From the NCBI GenBank assembly GCA_030682595.1, contig JAUXNZ010000254.1, forward strand, positions 1-15,674: a stretch of 15,674 bases of DNA. The letters run 5' to 3'. Under the pieces are notes generated by a model. It worked only from the letters and a program-made list of their open reading frames with translations, made no database searches and was not told the origin of the DNA. Position 1 is the first letter of the stretch; each line of letters opens with the position of its first letter. A program made the translations under genes and the position numbers. Positions 1 to 7,182 of the stretch are shown piece after piece. Source of the DNA: Rhodocyclaceae bacterium. Lineage in GTDB: Bacteria; Pseudomonadota; Gammaproteobacteria; Burkholderiales; Rhodocyclaceae.

Positions 1-20
1 TTGCGAGCGTGGGGGGCCAA

Positions 21-46
21 CAAAGTCGGCGCTGGCGGGACGGCGG
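21..46 (+). repeat. Dispersed GC-rich repeat, copy A
   Basis: This 26-bp stretch starts CAAAGTCGGCGCTGG and ends GGACGGCGG. Its exact reverse complement is at 13832-13857. A copy with one mismatch over 25 bp lies inside the kinase-fusion gene at 4480-4504. It sits downstream of the mocR stop codon, so it is intergenic here. The rest of 1-130 shows no convincing gene. Confidence 0.75.
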
Positions 47-130
47 CACATCGCCCACTATTATCAAGTGGTGCATCTTTGCCAGATTCATGATCGCGCG
101 CTGCGATGTAGGCAATCTTTCCCGGTGGCG

Positions 131-1546
131 TCAGCTTGAACCGGCAAGTTCGCCGAGCCGCCTGACCGCCGCCTCGATGGCCGCGCTCCACGGGTTGCCG
201 CAGTTGAGCCGCAGGCAGTTGTGATACAGGCCGCTGGCCGAAAACAGTTCGCCCGGCACGAAGGCGATGCCCTCGGCAATGGCGCGCGGGAAGAGTTGCG
301 CCGTGTCGCTGGCCTCGGGCAATTCGACCCACAGCACCAGGCCGCCTTGCGGCCGCGCCACGCGAGTGCCGGCCGGAAAATAGCGCGCGACGGCCGCCAT
401 CATCTGTTCCACCTGTTTCTGGAACTGCCGCCGCAGCACGCGCGCCTGGCGCTCGTAGGCGCCCGACTCGAACATTTCGGCCAGCACGCGCTGCGTGATG
501 GGATTGGTACCGCCGCTGGACAACGTTCTTTGCAACGCGACCGCCGTGCGGAATTTCCCCGCCGCGACAAAGCCGATGCGCAGGGCCGGCGACAGGCATT
601 TTGAAAATGAGGCGCACAGCATGACATTCCCGGCGCTATCGAAGGCCTTGAGCGGCCACGGCCGTTGCGTGCCGAAACAGAGGTCGCCGTAGATGTCGTC
701 CTCGATGACCGGCACGTTGCGCGCGGCCATCAGTTCCGCCAGTTTGCGCTTGCCCTCATCGGGCATCACGCTGCCGAGGGGGTTGTTGGCATTCGGCGCC
801 AGCAGCACGGCCGCCACCTTGCCGTCGCGCGTGGCCAGGTCGAGCGCCGCCACCGACAGGCCGGTGACCGGGTCGGTGGGGATCTCCAACGCCTTAAGGC
901 CCAGGCTCTCGATCAATTGCAGCATGACGAAATAGGCGGGCGACTCGACGGCCACGGTGTCGCCAGGGCGGGTCGCCGCGCGCAGGCAAAGGCTCATGGC
1001 TTCGGTGCAGGAATTGGTGACGATGATCTCATCCGGGTCGAGCGGCCCCCCCCAGCCGAGCGAGTTCCGCACAATCTGGCGCACCAGTTGCGGGTCGTTC
1101 ATGTCGGCGTGGCTGCCGCCCGCCAGCAAACCGGGGAAACGGCGCGCGACGCTCGCGTAGCGGCGGTGGAGCGCCGCCACCGGCAGCAAACTCGGCGCGG
1201 GAAAGGCGGCGCCCAGCGGGACGATACCCGGCCGGGTGATCGCCTGGAGTACCCGCACCAGGCGCTGGTTCAAATCGACCGCCACCGGCGCTTCGGGCGC
1301 GCCGCGACCGGCGGATGCCACCATGGCCTGCGGCCGGGCGCGCACGAAAAAGCCTGATTGCGGCCGGGCCTCGACCAGCCCGCGCATTTCGAGCTGGCGA
1401 AACGCCTGCACCGCCGTCGAAATCGACACACGCCGCTCCTGCGCCAGCCGCCGCACCGAGGGCAAGCGCTCACCCGCCCGCAGGATCCCGCTGGCAATCA
1501 AGCCGGCCACATTGTCCGCCAGCTTTTCGTAGCGCAATTCACTCAT
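131..1546 (-). CDS. MocR-type transcriptional regulator (GntR HTH fused to PLP aminotransferase-like domain)
   Basis: A DNA-binding regulator that uses a fold-type I aminotransferase domain as effector sensor. From the preferred start the protein is 471 aa. Residues 1-70 form a GntR winged helix (LRAGERLPSVRRLAQERRVS, then a recognition helix and SGFFV wing). Residues from about 95 to 465 form the aminotransferase-like domain, with NNP near 253-255, IEDDIYG near 281-287 and the PLP Schiff-base lysine K316 in SFSKCLSPALRIG. Start: an ATG 66 bp further upstream is open, but the ATG at 1546 is preceded by AAGGGGA at suitable spacing and begins exactly at the HTH, so I chose 1546. It is divergent from the DUF2917 gene. 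The intergenic ACTGT boxes are its likely operators. The effector and target metabolism cannot be read from the sequence. MocR members such as PdxR and GabR use PLP as cofactor or signal. Confidence 0.9.
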   Translation of the reverse strand: MSELRYEKLADNVAGLIASGILRAGERLPSVRRLAQERRVSISTAVQAFRQLEMRGLVEARPQSGFFVRARPQAMVASAGRGAPEAPVAVDLNQRLVRVLQAITRPGIVPLGAAFPAPSLLPVAALHRRYASVARRFPGLLAGGSHADMNDPQLVRQIVRNSLGWGGPLDPDEIIVTNSCTEAMSLCLRAATRPGDTVAVESPAYFVMLQLIESLGLKALEIPTDPVTGLSVAALDLATRDGKVAAVLLAPNANNPLGSVMPDEGKRKLAELMAARNVPVIEDDIYGDLCFGTQRPWPLKAFDSAGNVMLCASFSKCLSPALRIGFVAAGKFRTAVALQRTLSSGGTNPITQRVLAEMFESGAYERQARVLRRQFQKQVEQMMAAVARYFPAGTRVARPQGGLVLWVELPEASDTAQLFPRAIAEGIAFVPGELFSASGLYHNCLRLNCGNPWSAAIEAAVRRLGELAGSS

Positions 1547-1590
1547 CCCCGTGTTCCCCTTTCCCGCACAATTACCGCCAACCATGACCA

Positions 1591-1650
1591 TTACAGTTTT
1601 AAATCGTTGCAACTGTGACGGTCACAATATCGCTTTCCTGAGACTGTAAC
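1591..1650. promoter_or_regulatory. Divergent operator region: ACTGT boxes and TGTGAC-G-GTCACA palindrome
   Basis: Three related half sites are visible: TTACAGT at 1591-1597, ACTGTGA at 1612-1618 and ACTGTAA at 1643-1649. The first two face each other. The last two are direct repeats 31 bp apart, about three helical turns. A perfect 13-bp palindrome, TGTGACGGTCACA, spans 1614-1626 over the middle box. The last box lies where the -35 of a TACACT -10 (1668-1673) would be. Direct repeats overlapping a target promoter are typical of MocR regulators, so this is the probable MocR binding site. No direct evidence of binding is available here. Confidence 0.5.
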
Positions 1651-1667
1651 ATTTTCCCTTGCCTCTC

Positions 1668-1694
1668 TACACTGGCAATACATTGAACAGGAGG
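1668..1694 (+). promoter_or_regulatory. Candidate -10 element and ribosome binding site of the DUF2917 gene
   Basis: TACACT at 1668-1673 is a plausible sigma70 -10. Its -35 position (1645-1650, TGTAAC) is poor and is covered by an ACTGT box, as expected for an activator-dependent promoter. AGGAGG at 1689-1694 lies five bases before the ATG at 1700 and is a near-perfect Shine-Dalgarno sequence. Confidence 0.4.
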
Positions 1695-1699
1695 CGGCC

Positions 1700-2065
1700 A
1701 TGAAAACGAGCGGCAGCGAAGTTTCGGCGCAGGCCAAGGCAATTACGCTGCAACACAATCGTCCCCTGCAGATCGCGGGAGCGACGCGGATCGAATGCAT
1801 CGCCGGCCAGGTTTGGCTGACCAGCGCAGGCCAGGCGGGCGACGTGTTTCTGCATGCGGGGGGGCGCTTTACGGTGGATGGGCGCGGACTGGCTTTAATC
1901 GAGGCGCTGGGCACGGCTCGCGTTGTTCTGCAACCACCCGCGCTCCCCTTGCTCCGCTGGATGCGCGCAATCGCTATCCCGAAGAGATGGTTTTTGCTAT
2001 CTTCGCTCAATGAGCGCATGCGAGCTATGCGATTCCCCCGGCGGAGAACTCCTCTGGCAGGATGA
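1700..2065 (+). CDS. DUF2917 family protein
   Basis: A 121-aa protein. Residues 15-85 match the DUF2917 pattern as I know it: a small beta-rich, cupin-like unit (LQIAGATRIECIAGQVWLT, then GDVFLHAGGRF and LALIEALGTARVVL). Function is unknown. The family often lies beside MocR or LysR regulators, as here, where the MocR gene is divergent. The start is fixed by AGGAGG five bases upstream. The C-terminal 35 residues are basic and probably disordered, and they overlap the first 56 bp of the HIT gene in another frame. The overlap suggests co-transcription. The tail may have arisen by loss of an earlier stop codon. Confidence 0.75.
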   Translation: MKTSGSEVSAQAKAITLQHNRPLQIAGATRIECIAGQVWLTSAGQAGDVFLHAGGRFTVDGRGLALIEALGTARVVLQPPALPLLRWMRAIAIPKRWFLLSSLNERMRAMRFPRRRTPLAG

Positions 2066-2447
2066 CGTTTGCCGCGTCGTCCGCGTCGGCGGTGACGAGG
2101 CTGCGGCTTTCCCCGGCTTTTGCCGGGTCATCTGGCGGGCCCATGCGCGGGAGTTGTCCGACCTGACGGCGGCCGAGCGCCACCATCTGCTGGATGTGGT
2201 TGCCGCCACCGAAGCCGCCGTGCGCGCCGTGCTGCGGCCGGACAAGATCAACCTCGCCAGCCTCGGCAATGTCGTGCCGCATCTGCATTGGCATGTCATC
2301 CCGCGCTGGGTCGACGACAGCCACTTCCCCGCGCCGATCTGGGCGGCGGTCGTGCGCCAGGCCCCCCTATCCCCGTTGCGTTCGCAGCCTGTGAGCGCCG
2401 ATCTCCGTGCAGTGCTCACGACCCATTTGGGAGAACCATCGCCATGA
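2010..2447 (+). CDS. HIT family protein (histidine-triad nucleotide hydrolase/transferase)
   Basis: A 145-aa protein with the histidine triad H91-L-H93-W-H95-V in NVVPHLHWHVIPR, the catalytic signature of the family. HIT proteins hydrolyse or transfer nucleoside phosphates such as adenosine phosphoramidates or dinucleoside polyphosphates. The N-terminus has CELC at 4-7 and an LLWQDDVCRVV strand. Upstream in-frame codons from 1923 overlap the DUF2917 gene and encode no family sequence, so the ATG at 2010, just before CELC, is preferred. No strong Shine-Dalgarno is seen, so translation may be coupled to the overlapping upstream gene. Its stop overlaps the next start as ATGA at 2444-2447. Subfamily and substrate are not resolved. 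Confidence 0.88.
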   Translation: MSACELCDSPGGELLWQDDVCRVVRVGGDEAAAFPGFCRVIWRAHARELSDLTAAERHHLLDVVAATEAAVRAVLRPDKINLASLGNVVPHLHWHVIPRWVDDSHFPAPIWAAVVRQAPLSPLRSQPVSADLRAVLTTHLGEPSP

Positions 2448-4090
2448 AATTCGACCTGCCCTCGACCAGCACCGAACAGCCGCCGCTCTTTACCAGCCTC
2501 GAAGCGTGTGGCGTCTGGCAAAAGGCACTGCCGCTATCGAGCCCCATTCAGGCACAGGCGCAATTGTTGCGTCAGTTGCACCTGCTCAATCGCTACACCC
2601 TGGATGCCGACACCCGACTGGCCATGCTCGAGACGCTGCGCGAAGCGATTCACTTCGTGCAGGAAGAGGGCGAAAAGAAATTCTCCGGCAAGCCGCTGCC
2701 CCTCGCGCCGCCAGACCAGGCGGCGTTCGACGCCGCCCACGGGCTGTGGCAGGCGCTCGCCACCGGCTATTTGCGTTGCCTCGAAGCCTGTCCGGCAGCC
2801 CCCGCCGCTCCAGCCGACTCCACTTCCCAGGCCGCCCTGATTTGCCAGCGCGCCCTCGCCGCGCTGGCCGAAGACCAGGCCGACCTGGTGCGCTCCGGAC
2901 ACCAACCGAATGATGCCCATTGGCGCCTGGTCAATGCGCTGTATGCGCGCGCCGAAACGCTGGGCGTGGCCATGACTCCTGTCCTGGACCGCCTGCGCAA
3001 CATTCATCCGCTGACCCCGGCCGCGGCTTACAGCGAGATGATGCTGTGCTCGGCCGCCAGCCTGCATGAGTTGTTGCCGCGCCAGCAACTCTGGGTGATG
3101 CGCTGGGCGCGCCTGTGGGCGGGCAAGGTCAAGATCCAGGCCACGCCGCCCGATCTCAAGACGCCCGCGCTGCCGCTGTGCGTCGACCTGAACGGCAGCA
3201 CGCCGGCCAGCTTCAAGCCGGGGAGCGGGCCCGGCGCGCGCTGGCTGGAAACATCCGAACTCCGGAAGAGCCTGAAACGACGCCTGACCCTGCTGGCCAA
3301 GGGTGATCCCGCCGATACCCCGGCCCGGCTGGGCCTGGGTGAAGACTGCCAAGAACCACTGTGCGGCGAGGTACTGCGGCGCATTTATCCGCGCTGGGTC
3401 AAGGGCGGGATTCTGCGGCGCTACGAGCGGCATCCGCTGCGCGGCATTTGCCGCTTCGTCGCCGGCATTGACGTCATTCACTATTACCTGTCGGGCCACC
3501 AGGCCTTCAAGCCGCCCGGCAGCACCAGCACCGGCGATCTGCGGCGCCAGCGCGAGGAACTGGCGACCTTTGGCCGCATCGCCTCGCGCTTCGAGGAGGA
3601 ATACAGCCGCAACCATGGCTACCAGCTCGAAAGCTGGGAGGTGGTCGAAGATTGGGGACTGCTCGATCAATCGAGCGGCGGACTGCGCCTGGTGCGCTCA
3701 CTGACCCAGCCCGGCGGGCGTCTGGGCATCGGTCAAATGGTGGCCGTGCAGCCGACGGGAACCAGCGGCCTGCTGCTCGGTACGGTACGCTGGGTGCAGG
3801 TGACCACCGACAACCTGGTGGCCGGCATCCAGTTGATTCCGGGCGAGCCGGTACCGGCGGCGGTGCGCGGCACCGGCGTGATGGCGCAGCAGGATGAATA
3901 CAAGCCGGCTTTTCTGTTGCCGCCGCTGGAGGCGCTCGACTTGCCCGCCAGCATCATTTTGCTGACCGGTGGATTCAAGCAAGGGCGCATCGTGGATGTC
4001 TGGACGGAGACGACCACCCGCCAGGTCAAACTCAAATCTTTGCTCGACCGCGGCGCCGGTTTTGAGCGGGCCAGTTACAGCGAAATCTAG
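2444..4090 (+). CDS. 548-aa protein of unknown function with PilZ-like C-terminal domain
   Basis: Residues 1-350 are mainly helical with no motif I can assign. Residues from about 375 to 490 look like a PilZ barrel: R378-IAS-R382 could be the RxxxR arm and D408-Q-S410-SG-G413 fits DxSxxG, followed by strand-rich sequence (LGIGQMVAV, LLLGTVRWVQV, LVAGIQLIPG). PilZ domains bind cyclic di-GMP. About 29 residues separate the two motifs, so c-di-GMP binding is plausible but not certain. Start: the frame is open from 2120, but that part is a shadow of the HIT gene. ATG 2444 has GGGAG upstream and the ATGA overlap with the HIT stop. The stop TAG shares CTAG (4087-4090) with the stop of the convergent kinase-fusion gene. 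I do not know a characterised homologue. Confidence 0.75.
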   Translation: MKFDLPSTSTEQPPLFTSLEACGVWQKALPLSSPIQAQAQLLRQLHLLNRYTLDADTRLAMLETLREAIHFVQEEGEKKFSGKPLPLAPPDQAAFDAAHGLWQALATGYLRCLEACPAAPAAPADSTSQAALICQRALAALAEDQADLVRSGHQPNDAHWRLVNALYARAETLGVAMTPVLDRLRNIHPLTPAAAYSEMMLCSAASLHELLPRQQLWVMRWARLWAGKVKIQATPPDLKTPALPLCVDLNGSTPASFKPGSGPGARWLETSELRKSLKRRLTLLAKGDPADTPARLGLGEDCQEPLCGEVLRRIYPRWVKGGILRRYERHPLRGICRFVAGIDVIHYYLSGHQAFKPPGSTSTGDLRRQREELATFGRIASRFEEEYSRNHGYQLESWEVVEDWGLLDQSSGGLRLVRSLTQPGGRLGIGQMVAVQPTGTSGLLLGTVRWVQVTTDNLVAGIQLIPGEPVPAAVRGTGVMAQQDEYKPAFLLPPLEALDLPASIILLTGGFKQGRIVDVWTETTTRQVKLKSLLDRGAGFERASYSEI

Positions 4091-5472
4091 ATTTCATCCG
4101 GGCCCAGCGGTTCAAGCCAACGCAGTTGTTGTTCCAGCACGGCGACGGTGGCTTCGGAAGCGTCGTTTTGCCGTAGCGCGATGCGGCGGGCAAGCTCTTC
4201 GGGTGGGGCGGTCGGCGCGAGGATCGCGAACGGCACGCCCAGCCGCGCCGCCAGGGCGCGAAACTGGTCGCGCTCGGCGCGCTTGAGGAAGGCGGCATCG
4301 ACGATCACCGACCAGCCGGCAGCGAGCGCGCACTCCGCCAGTTCGGCCAGTCGCGCATAGGTGCGCGTCGTCGCCTCCGGGGTGTAAATTGCGCCGCCGC
4401 TGGCGGCGGAACTATCATGGGGCGCGAGGCCGAACAGGCGTTTTCTCTCGACATCCGAGCGGATGCGCACGGTATCCAGAAAGTCGGCGCTGGCGAGACG
4501 GCGGCTGCTCACATGGGTTTTGCCGCAACCCGAGGGGCCGCAGGTGATAGTCAGCGTTGGCGATTGAGGGGCGGCCAGCCGTGCGGCGAAAGAGAGATAG
4601 GTCAGGCTCTCATCGCGCTTTTCCTGCAGCGCGGCAACCTTGGCGCGCACCATGGCGCGATAGACGAGATAGAAGCGCAGCACGGTGAGCGCGGCGAAAT
4701 CACCGCTCCAGACCAGCCACTCGGACAGCAGCCAGGTGGCCAGCCCCGGGCGCTGGTGGTCGAGCAGGTCGAGCAGGGTGAAGGCGATTTCGCTGGCGAC
4801 ATCGATGTTGCGGAAGCCGGCATTGAATTCGATGCCGTCGAAGGGCTCGACGCGGCCATCGAGCAGCACGAGATTGCCCAGATGCAGGTCGCCATGTCCT
4901 TCGCGCACCCGGCCCGCCGCCTTGCGTGCCGCGAAATCCACTGCGCGCCGCGCCGACTCGGCTGTCGTCCATTGCCTGAGGCGGGCCAGATGGCCGACTG
5001 CGTCCGGCAGCAGGGGTTCCAGTTCCGCAAAATTTTCCAGCGCGTCGGCCAGGATGGTTTCCGCTGAACCAAACAAGCTTGCCGCCGGCGTGACGGCAGC
5101 GGTTGCCTGAAACGCCACCAGATCGCGCGCGAAGGCGGAGAGGTGGGCACCGGTCAGGTCGCAGTGCGCGCAGACATGATCGAGGCGCAGGGCTTCGTCG
5201 AAGCGCCGCATCTTCACGGCGGGCTCGCCATTGAGGTCGACCACATCGAGATAGAGTTGTGGCGCGAAACGGCGATTGAGGCGCAGCTCTTCTTCGCAAC
5301 AAGCGCGCCGCAACGCAACCGTGCTGTAGTCGAGGAAGGGCAACTTGATCGGTTTCTTCACCTTCCAGGCAAACGCGCCAGCCAGCAGCACCCAGGAGAT
5401 GTGGGTCTCCACCACCTTGACATGAGCAGGGTCGGGCAAGGCTTGGATGAAAGACAGCGGCGTATCCGGCAT
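4087..5472 (-). CDS. Bifunctional aminoglycoside-phosphotransferase-like / P-loop kinase fusion protein
   Basis: Two domains, numbered from the ATG at 5493. Residues 25-300 are APH-like, with the catalytic loop HGDLHLGN at 200-207 followed by a DFG-like FDGIEFN at 218-224. Residues 313-468 are an AAA_33-type kinase, with Walker A GPSGCGKT at 319-326, RIRSDVERKRLFGL at 343-356 and a Walker B-like VIVDAAF at 396-402. The layout matches uncharacterised proteobacterial APH/ATP-binding fusions. It is not the same as resistance enzymes, and the substrate is unknown. Possible starts are 5493, 5481 and 5472. I use 5472 because the others overlap the oxyR start, but none has a clear Shine-Dalgarno. 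It is convergent with the PilZ-like gene and divergent from oxyR. Bases 4480-4504, coding SRRLASADF just after the P-loop, are a copy of a repeat that is intergenic elsewhere. Confidence 0.8.
   Translation of the reverse strand: MPDTPLSFIQALPDPAHVKVVETHISWVLLAGAFAWKVKKPIKLPFLDYSTVALRRACCEEELRLNRRFAPQLYLDVVDLNGEPAVKMRRFDEALRLDHVCAHCDLTGAHLSAFARDLVAFQATAAVTPAASLFGSAETILADALENFAELEPLLPDAVGHLARLRQWTTAESARRAVDFAARKAAGRVREGHGDLHLGNLVLLDGRVEPFDGIEFNAGFRNIDVASEIAFTLLDLLDHQRPGLATWLLSEWLVWSGDFAALTVLRFYLVYRAMVRAKVAALQEKRDESLTYLSFAARLAAPQSPTLTITCGPSGCGKTHVSSRRLASADFLDTVRIRSDVERKRLFGLAPHDSSAASGGAIYTPEATTRTYARLAELAECALAAGWSVIVDAAFLKRAERDQFRALAARLGVPFAILAPTAPPEELARRIALRQNDASEATVAVLEQQLRWLEPLGPDEI
4480..4504 (+). 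repeat. Dispersed GC-rich repeat, copy B (inside a coding gene)
   Basis: Twenty-four of 25 bases match copy A (21-46), the one difference being GGCGAGACG for GGCGGGACG. On the minus strand it is read in frame as residues 330-338 of the kinase-fusion protein. The intergenic copies at 21-46 and 13832-13857 are identical to each other. Confidence 0.65.
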
Positions 5473-5485
5473 AATCGGCATTATG
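5470..5485. promoter_or_regulatory. Palindrome CATAATCGGCATTATG containing both divergent start codons
   Basis: The arms CATAAT and ATTATG are perfect complements around CGGC. The right arm ends in the oxyR ATG (5483-5485). The left arm is the complement of the innermost ATG of the kinase-fusion gene (5472-5470). There is no room for promoters between the genes, so each promoter must lie inside the opposing coding region. Confidence 0.45.
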
Positions 5486-6391
5486 ACCCTCACCGAACTC
5501 CGTTACATCGTCGCCCTCGCCCGCGAAAAACATTTTGGCCGCGCGGCGGAAAAGTGTTTCGTCGCCCAGCCCACCCTGTCCGTCGCGGTGAAGAAGCTTG
5601 AGGACGAATTGGGCGTGATCCTTTTCGAGCGCGGCCAGAACGAAATCACGGTCACGTCGGCCGGCGAACCGGTCGTGCGCCAGGCCGCCAAAGTCCTGGC
5701 GGAAGCCGCGCGCATCAAGGAACTGGCCGACACGGCGGGCGACCCGCTCGCCGGGCCGCTGCGCATCGGCGCCATCTACACCATCGGCCCCTACCTGCTG
5801 CCGAAACTGGTGCCGCTCTTGCGGGAGCGCGCGCCGAAGATGCCGCTGATTCTCCAGGAGAACTTCACCACCAAGCTCGTCGATGCGCTGAAGAGCGGCG
5901 AGCTCGACGTCGCCGTGCTGGCGCTGCCGATCGAAGAACCGGGACTGGTGGCGCAGCCGGTCTATGAAGAAGCATTCCGCGTGCTCGTACCGGCGGTGCA
6001 TCCCTGGGCGAAGCAGAAGGTGATCGACGCCAGCCGGCTGCTCGACGAACCCCTGCTGATGCTCGGCCGCGGCAACTGTTTCCGCGATCAGGTGCTTGAC
6101 TTGTGCACCCGTGCCGGCGCGGGCGGCCCGCAGGTTCTGGAAGGCTCGTCGCTTGAAACCATCCGCTACATGGTGGCGTCCGGCATCGGCATCACCGTCA
6201 TGCCGGCCTCGGCGGTGGACGAGTTGCCGAAGACCGATCCACTGCTGCGCGTAAAACCATTCGCCGAACCGACGCCGGTGCGGCGGGTCGGCATGCTGTG
6301 GCGCGCGAGCTTTCCGCGCCACCAGGCCATCGATCTGCTGCGCCGCGCGCTGCTTGATTGCAAGTTGCCGGGCACGAAGCCGATCAAATAG
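5483..6391 (+). CDS. oxyR: OxyR, LysR-type peroxide-sensing regulator
   Basis: A 302-aa LysR-type protein. The N-terminal helix-turn-helix (TLTELRYIVALAREKHFGRA, then QPTLSVAVKKLEDELG) is typical of OxyR. The sensor region reads LLMLGRGNCFRDQVLDLC. From the ATG at 5483 the two cysteines fall at C199 and C208, exactly the redox pair of E. coli OxyR, so peroxide sensing by disulfide formation is expected. An in-frame ATG at 5447 adds 12 residues that are absent from the family, and the cysteine numbering also supports 5483. No good Shine-Dalgarno is present. The gene is followed by an OxyR-type site and dps, a classical OxyR target. The stop TAG at 6389-6391 lies inside that site. Confidence 0.95.
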   Translation: MTLTELRYIVALAREKHFGRAAEKCFVAQPTLSVAVKKLEDELGVILFERGQNEITVTSAGEPVVRQAAKVLAEAARIKELADTAGDPLAGPLRIGAIYTIGPYLLPKLVPLLRERAPKMPLILQENFTTKLVDALKSGELDVAVLALPIEEPGLVAQPVYEEAFRVLVPAVHPWAKQKVIDASRLLDEPLLMLGRGNCFRDQVLDLCTRAGAGGPQVLEGSSLETIRYMVASGIGITVMPASAVDELPKTDPLLRVKPFAEPTPVRRVGMLWRASFPRHQAIDLLRRALLDCKLPGTKPIK

Positions 6392-6413
6392 CCGGCGGCT
6401 ATCCGCGCCATTG
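6388..6413 (+). promoter_or_regulatory. Putative OxyR binding site upstream of dps
   Basis: ATAG (6388-6391), seven bases, CTAT (6399-6402), seven bases, then ATTG (6410-6413) match 11 of 12 bases of the first three ATAG/CTAT elements of the OxyR consensus. The fourth element (6421-6424, TTGC) does not match. The site overlaps the oxyR stop codon and lies about 80-100 bp before dps, suitable for activation of dps. Exact promoter boxes downstream are not clear. Confidence 0.6.
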
Positions 6414-6489
6414 TGACAATTTGCTGGAGCGATCGCATGCAGTGGCGCAGAATCCGTCCATCGCAACGAGAAATCAAAAGGAGAACGTC

Positions 6490-6984
6490 ATGAAAGCCAA
6501 AACCAAAAAACCTGCCGGCATCGACATCGGCATTTCCGACTCCGATCGCACCAAGATCGCCAACGGTCTCTCGCATCTGCTCGCCGACAGCTACACGCTC
6601 TATCTGATGACACACAACTTCCACTGGAACGTCACGGGGCCGATGTTCAATACCCTGCACCTGATGTTCATGGGGCAATACACCGAACAGTGGACCGCCC
6701 TCGACATGATCGCCGAACGCATCCGCGCCCTCGGCCATCCAGCGCCCGGCACCTACAAGGAATTCGTCAAGCTCGCCTCGATCAAGGAGGTGGATGGCGT
6801 GCCGAAAGCCACCGAGATGATCCGCCTGCTCGTCGCCGCGCAGGAAGCCACCGCCCGCACCGCGCGCGACCTGTTCCCGCTACTCGACAAGGCGAACGAT
6901 CAGCCCTCCGCCGACCTGGTGACGCAGCGGCTGGAAGTGCACGAGAAGACCGCCTGGATGCTGCGCAGCCTGCTGGAAGAGTGA
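6490..6984 (+). CDS. dps: Dps family ferritin-like DNA-protection protein
   Basis: A 164-aa Dps/MrgA-type protein, a dodecameric mini-ferritin that oxidises Fe(II) with peroxide and protects DNA. The N-terminus is lysine-rich (MKAKTKKP), as in DNA-binding Dps. The inter-subunit ferroxidase region is THNFHWNVTG, then NTLHLMF, then ALDMIAERIRALG, giving H45, H57, D72 and E76. The position four residues after H57, an acid in the Dps proteins I know (Asp in E. coli), is M61. AGGAG at 6479-6483 lies six bases before the ATG and fixes the start. An earlier in-frame ATG at 6358 lies inside oxyR and is rejected. Position after oxyR and the ATAG-N7-CTAT site point to peroxide induction. Confidence 0.93.
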   Translation: MKAKTKKPAGIDIGISDSDRTKIANGLSHLLADSYTLYLMTHNFHWNVTGPMFNTLHLMFMGQYTEQWTALDMIAERIRALGHPAPGTYKEFVKLASIKEVDGVPKATEMIRLLVAAQEATARTARDLFPLLDKANDQPSADLVTQRLEVHEKTAWMLRSLLEE

Positions 6985-6993
6985 TATTCCTTC

Positions 6994-7182
6994 ATGGAAA
7001 AGACCGTCAGACGCCTGCCATTGCATGGCACCCAGAGCGACACCGAATACTGGCTGAGCCGGAGTCTGGAGGAGCGGCTCGCCGCCGTCGAACATCTGCG
7101 CCAGGAATGGTTGGCGTTTCATCCCGATGCCGTCCAAAGACTTCAAAGAGTTTGTCGCACCGTTAAACGCGCACGGGGTTGA
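6994..7182 (+). CDS. Small antitoxin-like protein, partner of the adjacent nucleotidyltransferase remnant
   Basis: A 62-aa protein (MEKTVRRLPLHG, then EYWLSRSLEERLAAVEHLRQ and RLQRVCRTVKR). It resembles short proteins of unknown function with an 'SxEERLxxxExLR ... RLQRV' pattern that I recall encoded just before DUF6036-like nucleotidyltransferases, in presumed toxin-antitoxin style pairs. It appears full length. It starts 9 bp after dps without a clear Shine-Dalgarno, and its end overlaps the start of the decayed partner by 56 bp in another frame. With the partner broken, this may be an orphan. Confidence 0.6.
   Translation: MEKTVRRLPLHGTQSDTEYWLSRSLEERLAAVEHLRQEWLAFHPDAVQRLQRVCRTVKRARG

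Noticed and set aside
2534..3670. 378-codon minus-strand open frame opposite the PilZ-like gene
   Set aside because: Composition is typical of an antisense shadow and no family motif is seen. The + strand frame is longer and coupled to the HIT gene.
6411..6439. Sigma70 promoter for dps starting at TTGTGA
   Set aside because: No acceptable -10 element lies 16-18 bp downstream, so only the OxyR-type site is reported.
4700..6466. 588-codon minus-strand open frame across oxyR and the kinase-fusion gene
   Set aside because: It is antisense to oxyR and out of frame with the kinase. Both real genes have clear family motifs in other frames.
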